Shown here one piece after another: positions 45,715 through 58,544 of a stretch of DNA of 64,000 bases. The notes beneath the pieces are model-generated. The model worked only from the letters and a program-made list of their open reading frames with translations. It made no database searches and was not told where the DNA came from. The first letter of the stretch is position 1. The number at the start of each line of letters is the position of its first letter. The stretch spans positions 252,822,440 to 252,886,439 of the forward strand of contig CM077116.1 in the NCBI GenBank assembly GCA_039619475.1, in the 5' to 3' direction. Made by a program: the position numbers and the translations under genes. The stretch is from Icerya purchasi (Eukaryota; Arthropoda; Insecta; Hemiptera; Monophlebidae).

Positions 45715-45742
45715 AGTCTCAAAACTTACGGGACGCACTGTG
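45715..45742 (-). repeat. Mariner right terminal inverted repeat
   Basis: Ends GGGACGCACTGTG before TA; complements the left end with one mismatch in about 28 bp. Confidence 0.9.
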
Positions 45743-45744
45743 TA

Positions 45745-46955
45745 TAAATGGTTTATCTGCATGAAAATACACTCATATTTGCGGGTAACAAAATATTTAA
45801 TTAAATAACATTTCCAAATACGTGTGTTACACAGGGTCGGATCCACGGGGGGGGGGGGGAACTAAGACCTCTATGAAAAATTTTATTATAACAGAGAAAC
45901 TTAATTTATGCTGTAAAAGATTTGTATGAATTTTACCTACGGATTTTAATAATTAATATTTAACACTATTTTCTCTAGTAAAACTACTAATGTTCCTTTT
46001 TTTATTATATTTTAAACACAACTGTCGTCGATCTTTTGGCATTTTTATTTATTTTTAATTTTTATTTTGTAATGTAAATGAAAATAGTTCAACGAGAAAT
46101 ATATATATATTTAAACTTGCTCACGAACAAAGAGAATTCGGATCGGATTACTAACAAAACTAAGAAAAGAAGTAAAGTGTCTAATAAAAATACTATCTTT
46201 CTTACTATTTTTAAAATACCATTCTAGCTAGAATTTTATAATTTCGTTTTATTTTTCACCCCTAAATATAAGACAAAAGTTAAATTAAAAATTGTAATAA
46301 TTATGTATTTTTAAAACATTTTTATGAATTTCCATAAAGGTCGCTATTTGATTTTCTTTATGAAACAAGGAGTATTTTTCAAATCTATTGCCTACCGTAG
46401 AAGATTGTACGTAATTATATAATCCTCCTCAAATGTCCTTTTCGATCCGGTGTTACAAATACATAGATACATGTGTAACAAGCACACATATATAAATAAT
46501 AAAAACGTATAATGCGAAATACGGTGCATTGCAATATGACAGAACTTCGAGTTTTTACAATTTTCACAATTTTTACAAATCATTTTAATAAAATTGTATT
46601 TTGCAGATAAACTTGCTGCACACTTAATCTTCTTTTAAAACTTATTTTTCATTTATTATACCTTTCACTGGTCTCCTTTTTTTCATCCGTATGGAACCAT
46701 TCTGTTTCAACTCCGAAACTTGCACATTTATTTATATTAATTATTAATTGTTTCTCTGCGATTTCTGTATATTTTAGCATTAATAGTAATAAAAAATTGT
46801 ATTTGCTCTCATTTGAAACGGGGTTATTTCTTTTACGTTTTACCCGTTTCCAATCTTAATATGAATATCTCTCTAATACGAAAGTTAAACCGGGGCAATA
46901 TTCATTGAGAATCAAATACTACTCGAACAGCGAATTTGTGTTCGCTATAATACAA
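45745..46955. other. No recognised gene; G-run repeat edge
   Basis: A GGATCCACGGGGGGGGGGGG stretch at about 45839-45859 resembles the G-run termini of insect MITEs, but no partner end was found. The remainder is AT-rich without coding evidence. Confidence 0.4.
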
Positions 46956-46959
46956 TTAA

Positions 46960-47862
46960 AAATGTTCAATGATTTTAAAATATCATTACTGGAACAGCAT
47001 GTGCGTTCGTAGTATCAGATAAAGCGTTTTCTTTCCGACTCAATAATGGCTGCACAGTACTAGATGCAGAAATGTATGCCATCCGATACAGACTACGATA
47101 TATTTCGTCTTGCAAGCCTAACAAAAATACATTAATAATTACAGACTCTCTGGCAATACTAGAAGCCATATCCAGCCCTAAAACAAGAAATATAATATCT
47201 ACTTGAATCCTTTGTATTGTCATCGATACACAGAAGTCTGAAGGCCAGGTGACATTTATGTGGGGTTCCAGTAACGCGGGAATACCAGGGAATGAACAGG
47301 CGAACGTAATGGCACAGTCAGCACTACGAGCTCCGCAGAACAGATATTCATCTCCCCCTTCATCCATGGCGCACAATTCTTTTTAGCGAAAAGCAAACAA
47401 GAATGGAAGGAACAATGGATCGCGTGTCCGACTTTTCTGTCTCAAGTAAAGTTAACGACCAAGCCATGGTGACCCCCCAATGAATTGTTCTCGCAGAGAC
47501 TTCAGTGTAATCAGCCGACTGCGGATAGGTCATAGCGCAATCTCTCACGACCATCTTTTAAATGGGTCATTTTCTCCAACGCAGTAACCGTTTCTGTATG
47601 GGAAATTTCATCCCAACCGTCCGGCACATATTAATAGATTGCACAGTTTTCGCATCAACACGGACGCTCCTACCATATAAAACACTTCCCACGATGTTAT
47701 CAAACTCCCAAACAGCGACATACTCAATCTTTAGTTTTCTTAAAATAAACAGAATAGCAAAAGTAATATAGTCGCAAACCCCGCACATTGTGTCGTGATA
47801 GCCGTATAAGTTAAATACGGCAGACTGTAGCTTAGGAGATTAAACAAAAAAAAAAAAAAATC
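46960..47862 (+). pseudogene. 3' part of an RNase H-class LINE with poly(A)
   Basis: Plus-strand reading: LDAEMYAIRYRLRYISS (Glu helix), TLIITDSLAILEAISSP (third motif), then after a stop VTFMWGSSNAGIPGNEQANV (normally W-x-P-S-H; the His is lost). Later segments give the C-terminal region HILIDCTVFASTRTLL, TATYSIFSFLKINRIAKVI and the stop. The A-run 47847-47862 is the tail. The RNase H resembles the fragment at 21.6-22.0 kb, so the two probably belong to one family. Confidence 0.75.
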
Positions 47863-48770
47863 ACTGGAAAACCAGGAATTCGCATCTTGCAATTATGTAA
47901 CAGTTAATAATGAAGCTTGTTTCCGATTACCGGGGTTTAATAAAAGATAATAACGAATAGAAAAAAGTCGACTGGTGCATAAAATGTTGAACAGCGGCTG
48001 TTGCACCGAATCGCACATGCACGAGATTATTACAAGCTGATAGCAAGAACTGGCAAACTAGGCGCTATAGCGCGGAATTGCATTATCAAAGGTGTACAAA
48101 GAAAGGTTGCCCGAAATCTGGGAAAAAGACCCGAAGTCAAGGGAAACAAAGTATTTGCCTAAAGCCTGGCGAAGTTTTCTGGCTTGCTTTCAGTCAGTTT
48201 AAAAGAAATTTTCAAAGGAAACGGTAGCGGAAAGGATCGCTAATTAATCCTGAAAAATGGATAGATATGCGTTAGATGTGCGAGTATGAGATTATGAGCG
48301 AGATGAAGATGAACATTTAAAAATGTGCCTACTTGCTAATAACGAAATATGCGAATGCCGGAACAGGCCGTAATCGCATATTTTTGAATTTCCAAAAGTA
48401 AAATTAGTAAAGAAGGAGAATTTACGAGGAGGCGTTAATGAAGAATCCTCGAATTTTATAGGTCGTTAGAGAAAAAATGCATGAATTAAGCTGCGTGAAT
48501 AAGAAATAGAACTGTAGAGATCGTGTACAATTTCTTTTCTCGTTTTTCTTAACTTAAAGAAAAAATAATGGTTTTTTTAGGGTCACTTTCAAAACAATTA
48601 TTTTAAAGCGTGTTATACTCCAAAAAACTTTCCGAGATGTGACCAGGTTCAATGATGGAAGTTCACGTATAAAACTTCAGTGGTCCTCTTATGAAAGTCT
48701 ATTCTAGGACACATACTTATTAATATAATAAGTACGTCAATATACCTAAAGTGAACTTTAACGTAAAGGC
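47863..48770. other. No recognised feature
   Basis: Roughly 900 bases with mixed composition and no open frame of interest. Probably unique noncoding DNA. Confidence 0.35.
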
Positions 48771-48774
48771 TCAA

Positions 48775-49030
48775 GGATGTCGCCAGCCGATGAGCCGGGG
48801 GGGGGGAGGGGGCAAAATGATAGAAAGAAGATATGAGTTATAGGAAAAATAAAATTTATAATTTGTAAAGGCATTAAGATATTTTTTCTACTACTTTATT
48901 ATAAAAGTCTTCCAGATTGTCCGTGATTACGCGCGCCTATGAATACACATCATGACCAGTTGATTAAAAAGTTTCGAGGCTCTGGGGGGCAACGACCCTC
49001 CCCTGCCCCCCTGACAACGCCAATGTAAGG
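48775..49030. mobile_element. Possible G-run-ended MITE
   Basis: The left side has GTCGCCAGCC followed by a G-run (48798-48812). The right side has ACGACCCTCCCCTGCCCCCC and GACAACGCCAATG. The two ends are rough complements (GGCG...GGGGG facing CCCCC...CGCC), like the CAGTGGCGTAGCC-plus-G-run termini of many non-autonomous hAT-type elements. Exact ends and target duplication could not be placed. Confidence 0.4.
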
Positions 49031-49870
49031 GCTGATATAGTTCAACTAAATCTTTTTCGTAATGTACTTAATGGGGTCTCTACTAGGTCATCCTAAAAGA
49101 AGGAACCTGCCTCCCCACAATATGATCGACTGAACCAAGATCATTTCTCTAATAACAGACACTTTTGAGAGAGTTTAGCTAAAATGAGAATTGAAACTTC
49201 TTCGAAATTACAAGAAATCTAATCAACTTTTAGCGGAATCTTTCTAAAGACATTAAAACTTTCCTACCTTCGGTTTACCGAAAACAGCGCGTTGATTACT
49301 GCTAATTTCTCTTCTCCGGGCCAAATATCTGTAAATTCTCAGTAGTAAGATTACCAAGTGTTGCGTGAGATTTTTCCATCACATTGATATCCTGGCTGAT
49401 GAGGCTACTGCACGCGCGCGTTATTCCTATTTAAATACATTAAGTGAGATTTATTACTTGTTCGATAATAATAATAATATAAATAAAATCTATTCATCGA
49501 ATTATTCTTTGAGGAAACTTATAAACCGAAAGTTTTTATCTTTTAAAAACCCGGGAATTCCGTGCTTGTCAGAGAAATTTATAGTCACGTGTACATGTTA
49601 AAAATTAAAAATAACGATATCGTGAGTAAGAAGTATTTTGATTATAATTTGAATTCAGATAACAAAATCGGCTTTGAGCCTACTTTGAAAATCTTACATC
49701 ATAAATTACATTTATTTTCAGAGTTTATTATTCTTTGCGAGAAAAAATGGAAGATTCTTCAATTCATATATAGGCTCGTATTTTGTTATAGAAACATTTT
49801 AAAGCAAGAGTACTGCCTATTGCAGCGAATTCGTCAAATAAGAAAATTCCAGTTTGTGATTAAATAAGTT
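49031..49870. other. Two overlapping plus-strand open frames without assignment
   Basis: Frames 49365-49601 (78 codons) and 49562-49867 (101 codons, NSDNKIGFEPTLKILHHKLH) overlap and could be one protein with a frameshift. The composition is Asn/Ile/Lys/Tyr-rich. There is no homology I can name, and the LINE poly(A) insertion at 49875 cuts just after the second stop. Confidence 0.3.
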
Positions 49871-50233
49871 TTTCTTTTTTTTTTTTTAGATAATAATAAA
49901 TTTCTTTATTATTTAAAAACTACAATCTAGTCTAAACGGACTAATGAGCAGTGTATTACTGACTTAACTTATTAAATATATTACACATACTAAGACTCTT
50001 CTACACATTTGTATGACTTAGTTATTTTTAACGTACATACATATATAATAGATACAATAATTACATAGGCACGCACTTATGCATAGGCATAATACCTTAT
50101 GTATATAACGAATTTACTTCACAGACACTCATATGCGCGCATACATACACACAAATATACATACCGATACACCCATGTAATCACAGACACATTCATATGA
50201 GCTCAAAAGGTTTTACCCTTTTGAGTCTTCTCA

Positions 50234-52864
50234 CTAAATCATTATTTTGTAGTAGCTGCTTGGCTTCTTCTCGTTGGTATGATAACGAAGCTTTTCTTCA
50301 TGCTTCTTTGCGGACTTCTTTATTTCACTAGTCACGGTTTCAAATTTCAGGTCTCTATGGAGATCATTATTTCTAATATACCACGGTACTCCAACAATAT
50401 TTCTGAGCACTTTATTTTGGAATCTCTGTATTATTGCAATGTTGGTTGGCTTAGTGCACCCCCATAACTGTAATCCGTAAGTCCATACAGGTTTAAGTAT
50501 CTGTTTGTATATTAGCGTTTTATTGTATGATGATAGCTGAGAATTTCTTCCCAATAACCAGTACATCTTTTTATATCTCAATCCGAGTTCTTCTCTTTCT
50601 TTTTTTTCACATGAGCTTTCCAACGAAGCTTGGCGTCTAAAGTCATGCCAAGGTATTTAGCTTTGTTTTCATGTGGTATTATTTTGTTATTGATAATTGC
50701 TGGTATGTAATATACTTTTTTATTTGTAAAAGTAACATGTGTTGACTTTTGTTCGTTTAGTTTAATGCGTCATTTTTTGGTCCATTCTTCAATTTTTGAT
50801 AATGTAGTCTGCAATTTTTTCAATGACTCCTCATGGCTTTTTCCTACCGCTAGTATGGCCGTATCATCTGCAAACGTTGCTAAGGTGCTGCTGTCAAATT
50901 CTGGTAGGTCACTGGTATATAGAAGGTAAAGTACTGGTCCCAAAACACGTCCTTGAGCAACTCCAGCTTTTATTTCTTTGAAGTCGGAATAAGCGTCTTC
51001 TTGCTTAACTCTGAAATATCTCTCTTTTAAGTATGATTCTAATATTTCAGAGAATTGCCTCGGTAAAATAGTTTTAATTTTATACAATAGCCCTTTATGC
51101 CAGACTTTATCGAAAGCCTTTGCTACATCTAGGAAGACTGCAGAGCACACCTTTTTTTCTTCCAGTGTGTTTTCAATAACATTGACTACCCTATGTACCT
51201 GCTCTATTGTCGAGTGTTTTTCCCTAAATCCAAACTGGTGATTAGGGATTATCCTTTTTTTCTCAATAATTGGTTTTATCCTTTTGAGTAATATTTTTTC
51301 AAAAAAGTTTTGATATTGTGGACAATAATGAAATTGGTCTATAAGAGGTTGTGTCATATGGAGGCTTACCAGGTTTTAGTATCATAATAACCTCCGCCAC
51401 CTTCCATAATCTGGGTACATACTTTAACCTAAATGCTGCATTAATTAAATTTGTAAGCTTTGCGATAGCTTTCCTCGGCAATTGTTTCAATACTTCTCCA
51501 GTTATAAGGTCATAGCCTGGAGCCTTCCTATGGTTGATGTTGTGTTTAATTTCATCCTTAATTTCTTTTGGTGATGTTAATTTTATTTCTTTTTCTTCTT
51601 GTGTTACTTCTTCTAGTAGCTTGTCATCCTCTTGTTCTTCTTGTATCTGGAATATGTCCTCTAGGTATTCAGCGAATGTTTGGGCCTTCTGCTCATTATT
51701 TCTAGCCCACATTCCATTTGGTTTTTTTATTGGTGGGGTATGGGTGGTGGGTCTTCTGATTCTTTTGGTAATTTTCCACAATGAATAGTCAGTGTTGCTA
51801 TCATTTGTAAGCTCTTTCAAACAACTGCTTATTGTTTCATTTTTCAATTTTTGAATTTTCCTTCTTAATAGTTGGGTGAGGTTATTTAATTTATTTTTAT
51901 CCCCTGGAGCTCTTGTTTGATGCCACTGTTTCCTTGCTTTCCTTTTTTCAGTCGCCAGCTCTGTAATTTCATTTGGATAATTTCTACCCTGTGTTTTTCT
52001 CTTAATTTTCGGAGTATTTTGCCAAGCTGCTTGTTGTATGTCAGTTACAAATTTTTCTATTTCTAATTCTAATTCTTCTTCGTTCCTTAAGGGAACCTTT
52101 AGTTCTATTGTTTTCTCTAAATGTTGTTTAAAGCTTTCCCAGTCTGTATATTTGTTAACTAGTACCGGCCTGTTCTCCTTCTGAATAATAGTTTCGCTTA
52201 ATGTTAGCAAAATAGGGGAATGGTCCGAGTTCATATCATGCCTTTCCTCAATTTGTAAGTAGTTTATTGATATGTTTCTGCATACAAAGAAGTCGATTAA
52301 ATCTGGTGTTTTACAAAGGTCTGTGTAGGCCAGTAAGTCGGCTTTCCTGTTGATAGGACTTCACATTCCATTTCTCTTACAGCGTATAGGAGTTCCCTAC
52401 CTTTAGCGGTAGTTAATCTTGAGCCCCATTGAGTATTTTTGGCGTTGAAATCTCCTCCAATAATAAATCTATCGTCCAGTTGCTTAAAGAGTAATATACA
52501 TATATTGTTCTTTTTTTAGAGAATATTTTGGTGGACAGTATATTCCAGCCACGGTAATTGTAATATTCTTAGTTTTGATACCCACAGCTGCAACCTGTAT
52601 TTCTTTAGTTGAATATTCTACTTCCTCAAAATGAGGAATATCATCTTTAATTATAACTGCGCTTCCACCTCGGGCTGTATTCTCTGGATGTATTGTGTGA
52701 TATACTCTGTAACCTTTGAATTTGATGTATGATTGTTTAGTGAAATGTGTCTCCGAAATGAGACATACATCTATTTTTTCCAGGTTTAGGACAAGTTGCA
52801 ACTCCTGCTGGTGTTGTAATAGCCCATTGGCATTCCATGCCATAATTCGAAGTGTCCTAGCCAT
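50234..52864 (-). pseudogene. Jockey ORF2: endonuclease and reverse transcriptase
   Basis: Starts MARTLRIMAWNANGL (endonuclease motif I), then ISETHF, GGSAVIIKDDIP and IYCPP. After a frameshift near 52490 come the GGDFNAKNTQWGS and SDHSPILL catalytic motifs (to 52220). The RT includes YRPISLLSTISK, then after a slip near 51330 NHQFGFREKHSTIEQ, VFLDVAKAFDKVW, GVAQGRVLGPVLYLLYTSDL and TFADDTAIL (near 50870, catalytic Asp pair intact). A TGA replaces the Trp codon after EEWTKK (50772-50770). The thumb YLGMTLDAKLRWKAHVKKK follows, with a slip in its A-run. The C-terminus reads YGLQLWGCTKPTNI, then NKVLRNIVGVPWYIRN. Key residues are intact and the damage is mostly frameshifts, suggesting a moderately recent insertion. 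Confidence 0.85.
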
Positions 52865-52866
52865 TA
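52862..52866 (-). promoter_or_regulatory. TAATG stop-start overlap between ORF1 and ORF2
   Basis: Reading on minus, KKKK-TAA of ORF1 shares its last A with the ATG of ORF2. The same UAAUG arrangement drives translational coupling in the silkworm SART1 non-LTR element, so ORF2 here was probably translated by reinitiation. Confidence 0.7.
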
Positions 52867-54244
52867 TTTTTTCTTTTTAGAAATGGCTTCCTTGGTGCCA
52901 TGTTCAACTTTCTTAAGTCGCTCATCAATTTTAGTGATAAGTGTTTCTTGCTTATCAAGTTTTATTAGAATGAGTTGTAGCGTTTGTTTTAGTTCCTCAT
53001 TTTGTTCTTCATTATTTAATTTATTGGCCCTTGTCACAGCAGCGTATGTATTTTTGCTTTGAGTAGGTTTTTGTTGTAATTTTAAGTCATTAGCATTATT
53101 TGTCTGTTTATTCTGTTGGGGTACGTTATTTTCCTTTTTTTTTTTTAATCATGTTTATGTTTTTGATGTTCTGCAGCTCTTTAGCTACAATGCAACCTCT
53201 ATAGTTGGCTGGATGATCCTCTCCACAATGTATACATTTTGGTTGAGTACTTTTTGGTTTATCACATGTTATGGTGAGATGTTTCCCGGCACATTTAACA
53301 CACCTCGGCTCTTTATGACAGTATTTTTGTGTGTGACCGTAACCTTGACACTTTTTGCACTGAGGGATTAGCTTAGGTTTTTTTAGTGTGTGTATTTCTA
53401 CTTTACGACCAAGAATTTTTGGGATTTCGTAAACTTTTCTAATATCTTCTTCTGCACTAAAAGTTAACATAAACATGTCTAATAGTTCTTTAGTTTTCCA
53501 ACTTATTTTGTTTGTCGCTTCTATAATTTTATACCCTTTAGTGTGTAGATCAGCGACTATTGCTTCAGGTTTGCATGTACGCGGTAATTTTTTTGCCATC
53601 ACTCTAATTGGTCTGGTCTGTTTATTCTCATATGAGTACCAGGTACAATCAAGTTTTTGTAACATAGTAGTCATGGCGCTATACGTTTCACCATCTACTG
53701 TGTTAAACTTGATTTTATCTCCATTTAATAATTTGGTACTGAATTTTTCTTTAGGTATGCTTTCCCCTATTTTTTCGTAGGCTTCAGCATACTTATTAAT
53801 TCCTTCCACTATTATTGGTGGAGGGGATATCTTTTTAATTTTTGTTTGATCCACACTCAGGGTAACTGAATTTTGTTTAATTGGAGATAGCGAGATTTCC
53901 GTTTTTTATTTTTACCTTTTTTCTCTAACCCACTCGGTTTCCTTAGCTAATTCTTCCTCATCTCTATTATATACAGGGTTAGAGGCACTTTCTATAGCCG
54001 GGCTATTCACACTTTGTTTATTTCTCAAGCTTTTTATTTCTTTTTCTAGCGCGAGCATGCGGTTTTGCATGTTTGCTAACGCATCGTTAAGTTGTTTTTT
54101 TTCCTTACTAATTTTCTGCCATTCGATGAATAGCAACTGTTCGTTTGGGGTACGTTTATAGTTCTGTTGAAGAACATTATTATTAGCATGTGCTAGTGCT
54201 GAATTAGATTCGTTAGCTGTATTATCCTGTCCAGGTTTTGCCAT
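52864..54244 (-). pseudogene. Jockey ORF1 (gag-like) with CCHC zinc knuckles
   Basis: Three stretches in changing frames. 54244-53912 starts MAKPGQDNTANESNSALAHA and includes a coiled coil (KEKKQLNDALANMQNRML). 53854-53126 contains the RNA-binding fold (RVMAKKLPRTCKPEAIVADL) and three knuckles: CKKCQGYGHTQKYC, CVKCAGKHLTITC and CIHCGEDHPANYRGC. After a slip in an A-run near 53135 the frame continues as QNKQTNNANDLKLQQ, then KIDERLKKVEHGTK, and stops at TAA 52866-52864. That stop overlaps the ORF2 start as TAATG. The protein would coat the element RNA. Confidence 0.8.
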
Positions 54245-54250
54245 TTTAAA

Positions 54251-56505
54251 TATATTTTAATCTTAATATAGTAAGTAATATGACGTAATAACTGAATATG
54301 AATAGAAATGTAATCATAATAGTAATAAGCGTCGAAATAGTTAACTGATTTATACGACCTGCACGTCGATAAATGTAGGTAGATAATTATTCCGGTTTCT
54401 TATCGCTGAAATGATATTAATGTGAACGCGCATTCAACACAACGTATTCATAAAGATAACGTTAACTCTATTAAATAAGTGAATTATTTTTGATTTATCT
54501 GTAATCGTTAGTTTCTTTTTAACCATGCATAAATATAATACGCCAAATTTGCCTTTATTTTATATTTAATTAAGTTTTAAAATTTTATTTTTAAATAGTA
54601 AAAATAACTTTTTCTTTTTATTACATAAAAATTCATAATTTTTAAGAACTTCAGTTAATTTCTCCAAAGTTAAATAAAAGTAATAAATAATAATATAAAT
54701 TAAAGCGAGTAAAAAGTACAATGATTAATTGTAAGTTGAAATATAATTCAAATATACAAACTAAATATTGAAATTTGAAAAATTTTTAGTAAAAAATACT
54801 GTGAAATGCGAGAAATGCGTTTCAAAAAACTCGCTCGTTTAGCGCAGCAAGTTAGGGAAAATTTTTTTTTTGTCCGCCACTTTTGACTATTTCGATTATT
54901 TCTCGCTGCAGTGGGCAGTGTTTCACACATACATATATGGTAATCGATTTTTACAAAACACAGTACACATTTCACATTCCTCACTGCAATGGACAACCGA
55001 CCTGATACTTCATTTTTCGCGTTAGATATTACATATATATATATATATATATGTTAATTAAATCGCAAACGCTTTTACTTAATGAATCATTTAAACTAAT
55101 GTAGAACGTTCCAAAATTAGAAATTAACTTTCGATTATAGCATTATATATATTCTTATTTCAAATATGAACGAATTTTAAAACATCTTTTAAATACGCGT
55201 AAATAGGCTAACAACTCAAACGTAAACTGATAAAAAACGTGTATAATTACTAAATGGTATACAAAATAGGAACTATGGTTAAAGATGGACTAAATTAAGG
55301 AACATAGCGTAACGTCGATTATTTTACGCCGATTAGTTTTAGAAATTAACACGGTTATAGGTGAAAAGTTACACAAAGTTTTTTTGATAATTTTCTAGGA
55401 AATTAACTACATTTCAAGAACGTTCAAAGACACCATTCATGAATGTAGCAAAACTTAGACCCCACGAAATGTTTTTCAAAAAAAACTATTTTTTCAAGTG
55501 ATAAATTATGAGTCTTAAAAAAGTATAGTAAACGGGGAGAGGTTGCATTGAATGGGCGCACCACAATACTTTTACGAAATTGATAAAAGTGTAAAAACTT
55601 CGATTGACAAAAAAAGGCGAATTATGTTCAAATTCTGATATACAGAAATTCTTAAATGCGGAGTAAACGTAATCGTAGACAGTCTCTGTCCATTTTTCAA
55701 TTATCAAAAACGAAAAAATTTAAATAAACTATTAAAAATAAAATGTTTTTCCACCCATATCAAATACAATATCTAATTAGATAATTTTCCGTTTGAAAGT
55801 TGCAGATGGACCTCATGGTGGTCTCAAAATTTCAAATTGTTAATATTATATTTTAATAACGCTGCACTCAAACTTCCGCCTTTTATAAATTTAGTGGCGT
55901 ATACAATGACACGGAGGAACATTCAAAAATATAAAATAATCAAATACTTATACGCTTTACCGTTCAAATATTTTGAATTTGCACACATCGTGATGAAGTT
56001 AAAAATTCGGAAAAGGACAATTTCAAAAATATCCGACGTCTATTTAACTCTCGCCTTAAGTTATTCTCAAATGCGTATCAAACCTTAATTCTAAGTGAAA
56101 TAAATTACGGCTGTCAAGGGGCTTCCCAACATATTCTAAGAACATTACTGTTCACCATTCGGCGTTATGAATTTTATAACGGGAGCTCATTATACATCCC
56201 CCTGCGCCAGCATTTGCAAGCCGACAGGTGTCCTTTCACTCAAAGAAATTTGTCGATCCGTATTGGCGTTAAGAGATGGTATTATCTTTTTGAGGTCGAA
56301 TAGCGTTTCTCCAAAAGTCGGGGCCCCTTTCGACGTCTAACAACGATCCGCTCCCTGTTCTCGTAAACTTGCTGTCTTCGGCTAACACATTGATGATCGG
56401 AAAGATTTTCAGCCAATCGCCAACAGTGGCAGCTCAAACTAGTTAATGTAAATTTTACTATTCTGTAAAAGTATGAGTAACATGATGCATCAATACAACT
56501 TACAT
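54251..56505. other. No recognised gene
   Basis: AT-rich; (TA)n at 55031-55052. The open frame at 55837-56088 lies in sequence that reads like a degraded DNA-element interior (TTTTGAATTTGCACACATCG, then GGACAATTTCAAAAATATCC). The Jockey 5' UTR may reach a few hundred bases in from 54250. Confidence 0.4.
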
Positions 56506-56509
56506 AGGA

Positions 56510-57240
56510 AGCATCAGAAGTTATGAGGCAGTACTACAACGTCATCTGCTGTTATGCCGATAAAGCGAAAGACGGCAAAGGGACTTCACCCATTGCGTGC
56601 GTTTTTGAGGTAAATGGTGAAGTCTTCGCAGTCTGTCTCGGTGATTACTGTACCATTCCGGATGCAGAACTATACGCAATCATTTTTTGTATAAAGACAA
56701 TCCTGTCGGCCACCGTAATAGGCCGGGAAGTTCTCTTAGTTACCGATTCGTCAGTATGGCTACTCAAATGTTAACTGATGGGAATTCTGAACATGCCTTG
56801 ATGAACAGAAGCCTATCGCTCATAACGAACATGCAGAGAAAGGGTGGTAATTTAAGAGTTCTATGGATCCCTAGTCACGCTGGGATCTCCAGCAACGAAA
56901 GAGTGGACGCGACTGCTTGTTTCAGCGTGCTGGCCTCAAGTCCGCAAAGTCCTTCTAGTTCGTAGAAAATAGCGGATACCGTATCCATTGTTATCATACA
57001 TCGATGGGCCCATAAATATCTATCCTCTCCTTCTATTTTCTTCAAGCCATTAAGAGGTCGGTCGGGCCATGGTGACCTCTTAAGGACGGACTGCGGGCTG
57101 TCGCACAATCACGTGTTGATTAGGAATGACTTCCCGTTTTGCAGACGCCATCATCTACCAGGAATATCCTGCTGCAATGATCCGTATTTCTGTCCTCATG
57201 AGCTAAATTCGGCATTTCTAACCGAAAGCGATGGTAGTTT
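56510..57240 (+). pseudogene. RNase H and C-terminal fragment of a LINE
   Basis: Plus-strand reading CCYADKAKDGKG (first Asp), AELYAIIFCIKTI (Glu helix), VLLVTDSSVWLL (third motif), then after a frameshift NLRVLWIPSHAGISSNERVD. Further shifts lead to CGLSHNHVL and FCRRHHLPGISCCND, a remnant of the C-terminal Cys/His domain. No poly(A) is visible. All four RNase H motifs survive in a broken frame. Confidence 0.75.
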
Positions 57241-58540
57241 TAGTTGAGAAGGGTAGAAGTCCGATTGTTCGACAGAAAAAGTCAAACATTCAAACAAAAC
57301 AAGACATCAGAGTCACAAGGAATGTATTTGGAAGAGAGAGAAGAATAGTTTCTAAGGTTAAAAATTCAGGTACTATGAATAAAAACGTCATAAAGATCTC
57401 GGGGGAAAAAAAACTAATTTTTATTGTAAAGCTGCGGTACAACGCTGGGACTTTTTTTTTTTGCAATTTCGTGAAGTACGTAAAGCATACAATAAAAATA
57501 TGCGGTAAAATTAATAATTTCACACCTATAGCACGAGATGCGAACAGGTAAACATACGTATATATACTGAACCCGCATAATCAATAGGAATTTGTTTGTT
57601 AAAAACTACCTGTTTATCTTTTTTACAAAATAAGTGGCGCTGTTCACCACAAATTAGGACGTCGATTACAGCCTAACGCTAGTTTCTTTTATTTCCTTTC
57701 TCCCTTATTTCGGTCCTAACAAGGCCTCCTGTCGGAATAGATCGTTTGCGTGTTTGATGAAATAGTACCGGTGATAAATTGATAAATCGATTAAATTTAA
57801 TTTAAAAATACGTGTAGACTGCAAAGCGCAATATCCTGGTTAAAATTGCTTTAAATACGGTGTTACCGATTGAGCGAACAATAATTGTTCTACAATAGCC
57901 GCGATTGCAGCACCGTCGGTTGATCCTTTTTTTCATCGTGTATAATTTTATTCTACGAGAGAATATTTTGAAAAGGTCACGAATAATCTATAATTACAGA
58001 CTGAAATAGAAATACGCGCATTCCACTACTTCTTGTTATTGAAATTTTACCATTTCGGCGCATACTTTTGTATTCCTTTTTATCGTACTAGCATTTTTAA
58101 TTTTACCTGTCCATCATTTTTTCCGTACCTGTTTCGCATTACTCTACTCCGTTACCTGCTTTATAGCCGCCGTTTTTTTTTTGTTTTTTTTTTTTCCATT
58201 ATATTCCACGGTTATTACATTATTCTCTTCGCATCGTTAAAAAGTTATTTTATAAACTTTTCACCATAAAAGTTAACTTAATATCCGTTTTCAAATTCCC
58301 TCCATTTCCAACAAATGTAGAACCCTATTGATTTTCATTTATTTTCATAACTGCCATCGATTTCGGCATTCGCTGTAGATTTTATATAATGTCACCGGAA
58401 TAGTGTCAATAAGTAAATAAACGCATTTTTCAAGCTCCTCACGAATTGGCTTGTTTAAAATTTAACAGGTTCCGGTTATCACTTGCACTTTTATAACAAC
58501 GAACAGTTCAACTCCGGTAAGATAAAAATTTAAAAATTTG
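57241..58540. other. No recognised gene
   Basis: Includes T-rich tracts near 58168-58196. The open frames at 57231-57551 and 58033-58269 have only AT-driven composition. Confidence 0.4.
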
Positions 58541-58544
58541 TTTT

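Larger units (their letters stand above)
44419..45742 (+). mobile_element. Complete mariner transposon
   Basis: 1,324 bp, flanked by the TA target duplication (44417-44418 and 45743-45744). Terminal inverted repeats start CACAGTGCGTCCCGTAAGTT on both ends and agree over about 28 bp with one mismatch. The single transposase frame is intact. The left end sits in a TA microsatellite. All parts needed for a self-mobilising element appear present. Confidence 0.95.
49875..54250 (-). mobile_element. Near-full-length Jockey-type non-LTR retrotransposon
   Basis: 4.4 kb on the minus strand with ORF1 (gag with zinc knuckles), ORF2 (endonuclease and RT, no RNase H), a short 3' UTR and poly(A) (T-run 49875-49886). 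The gene order, the three CCHC-type knuckles and the absence of RNase H match the Jockey clade. At least five frame breaks and one nonsense codon disable it. The 5' end was not fixed: ORF1 starts at 54244 and the UTR may extend some way further. Confidence 0.85.
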
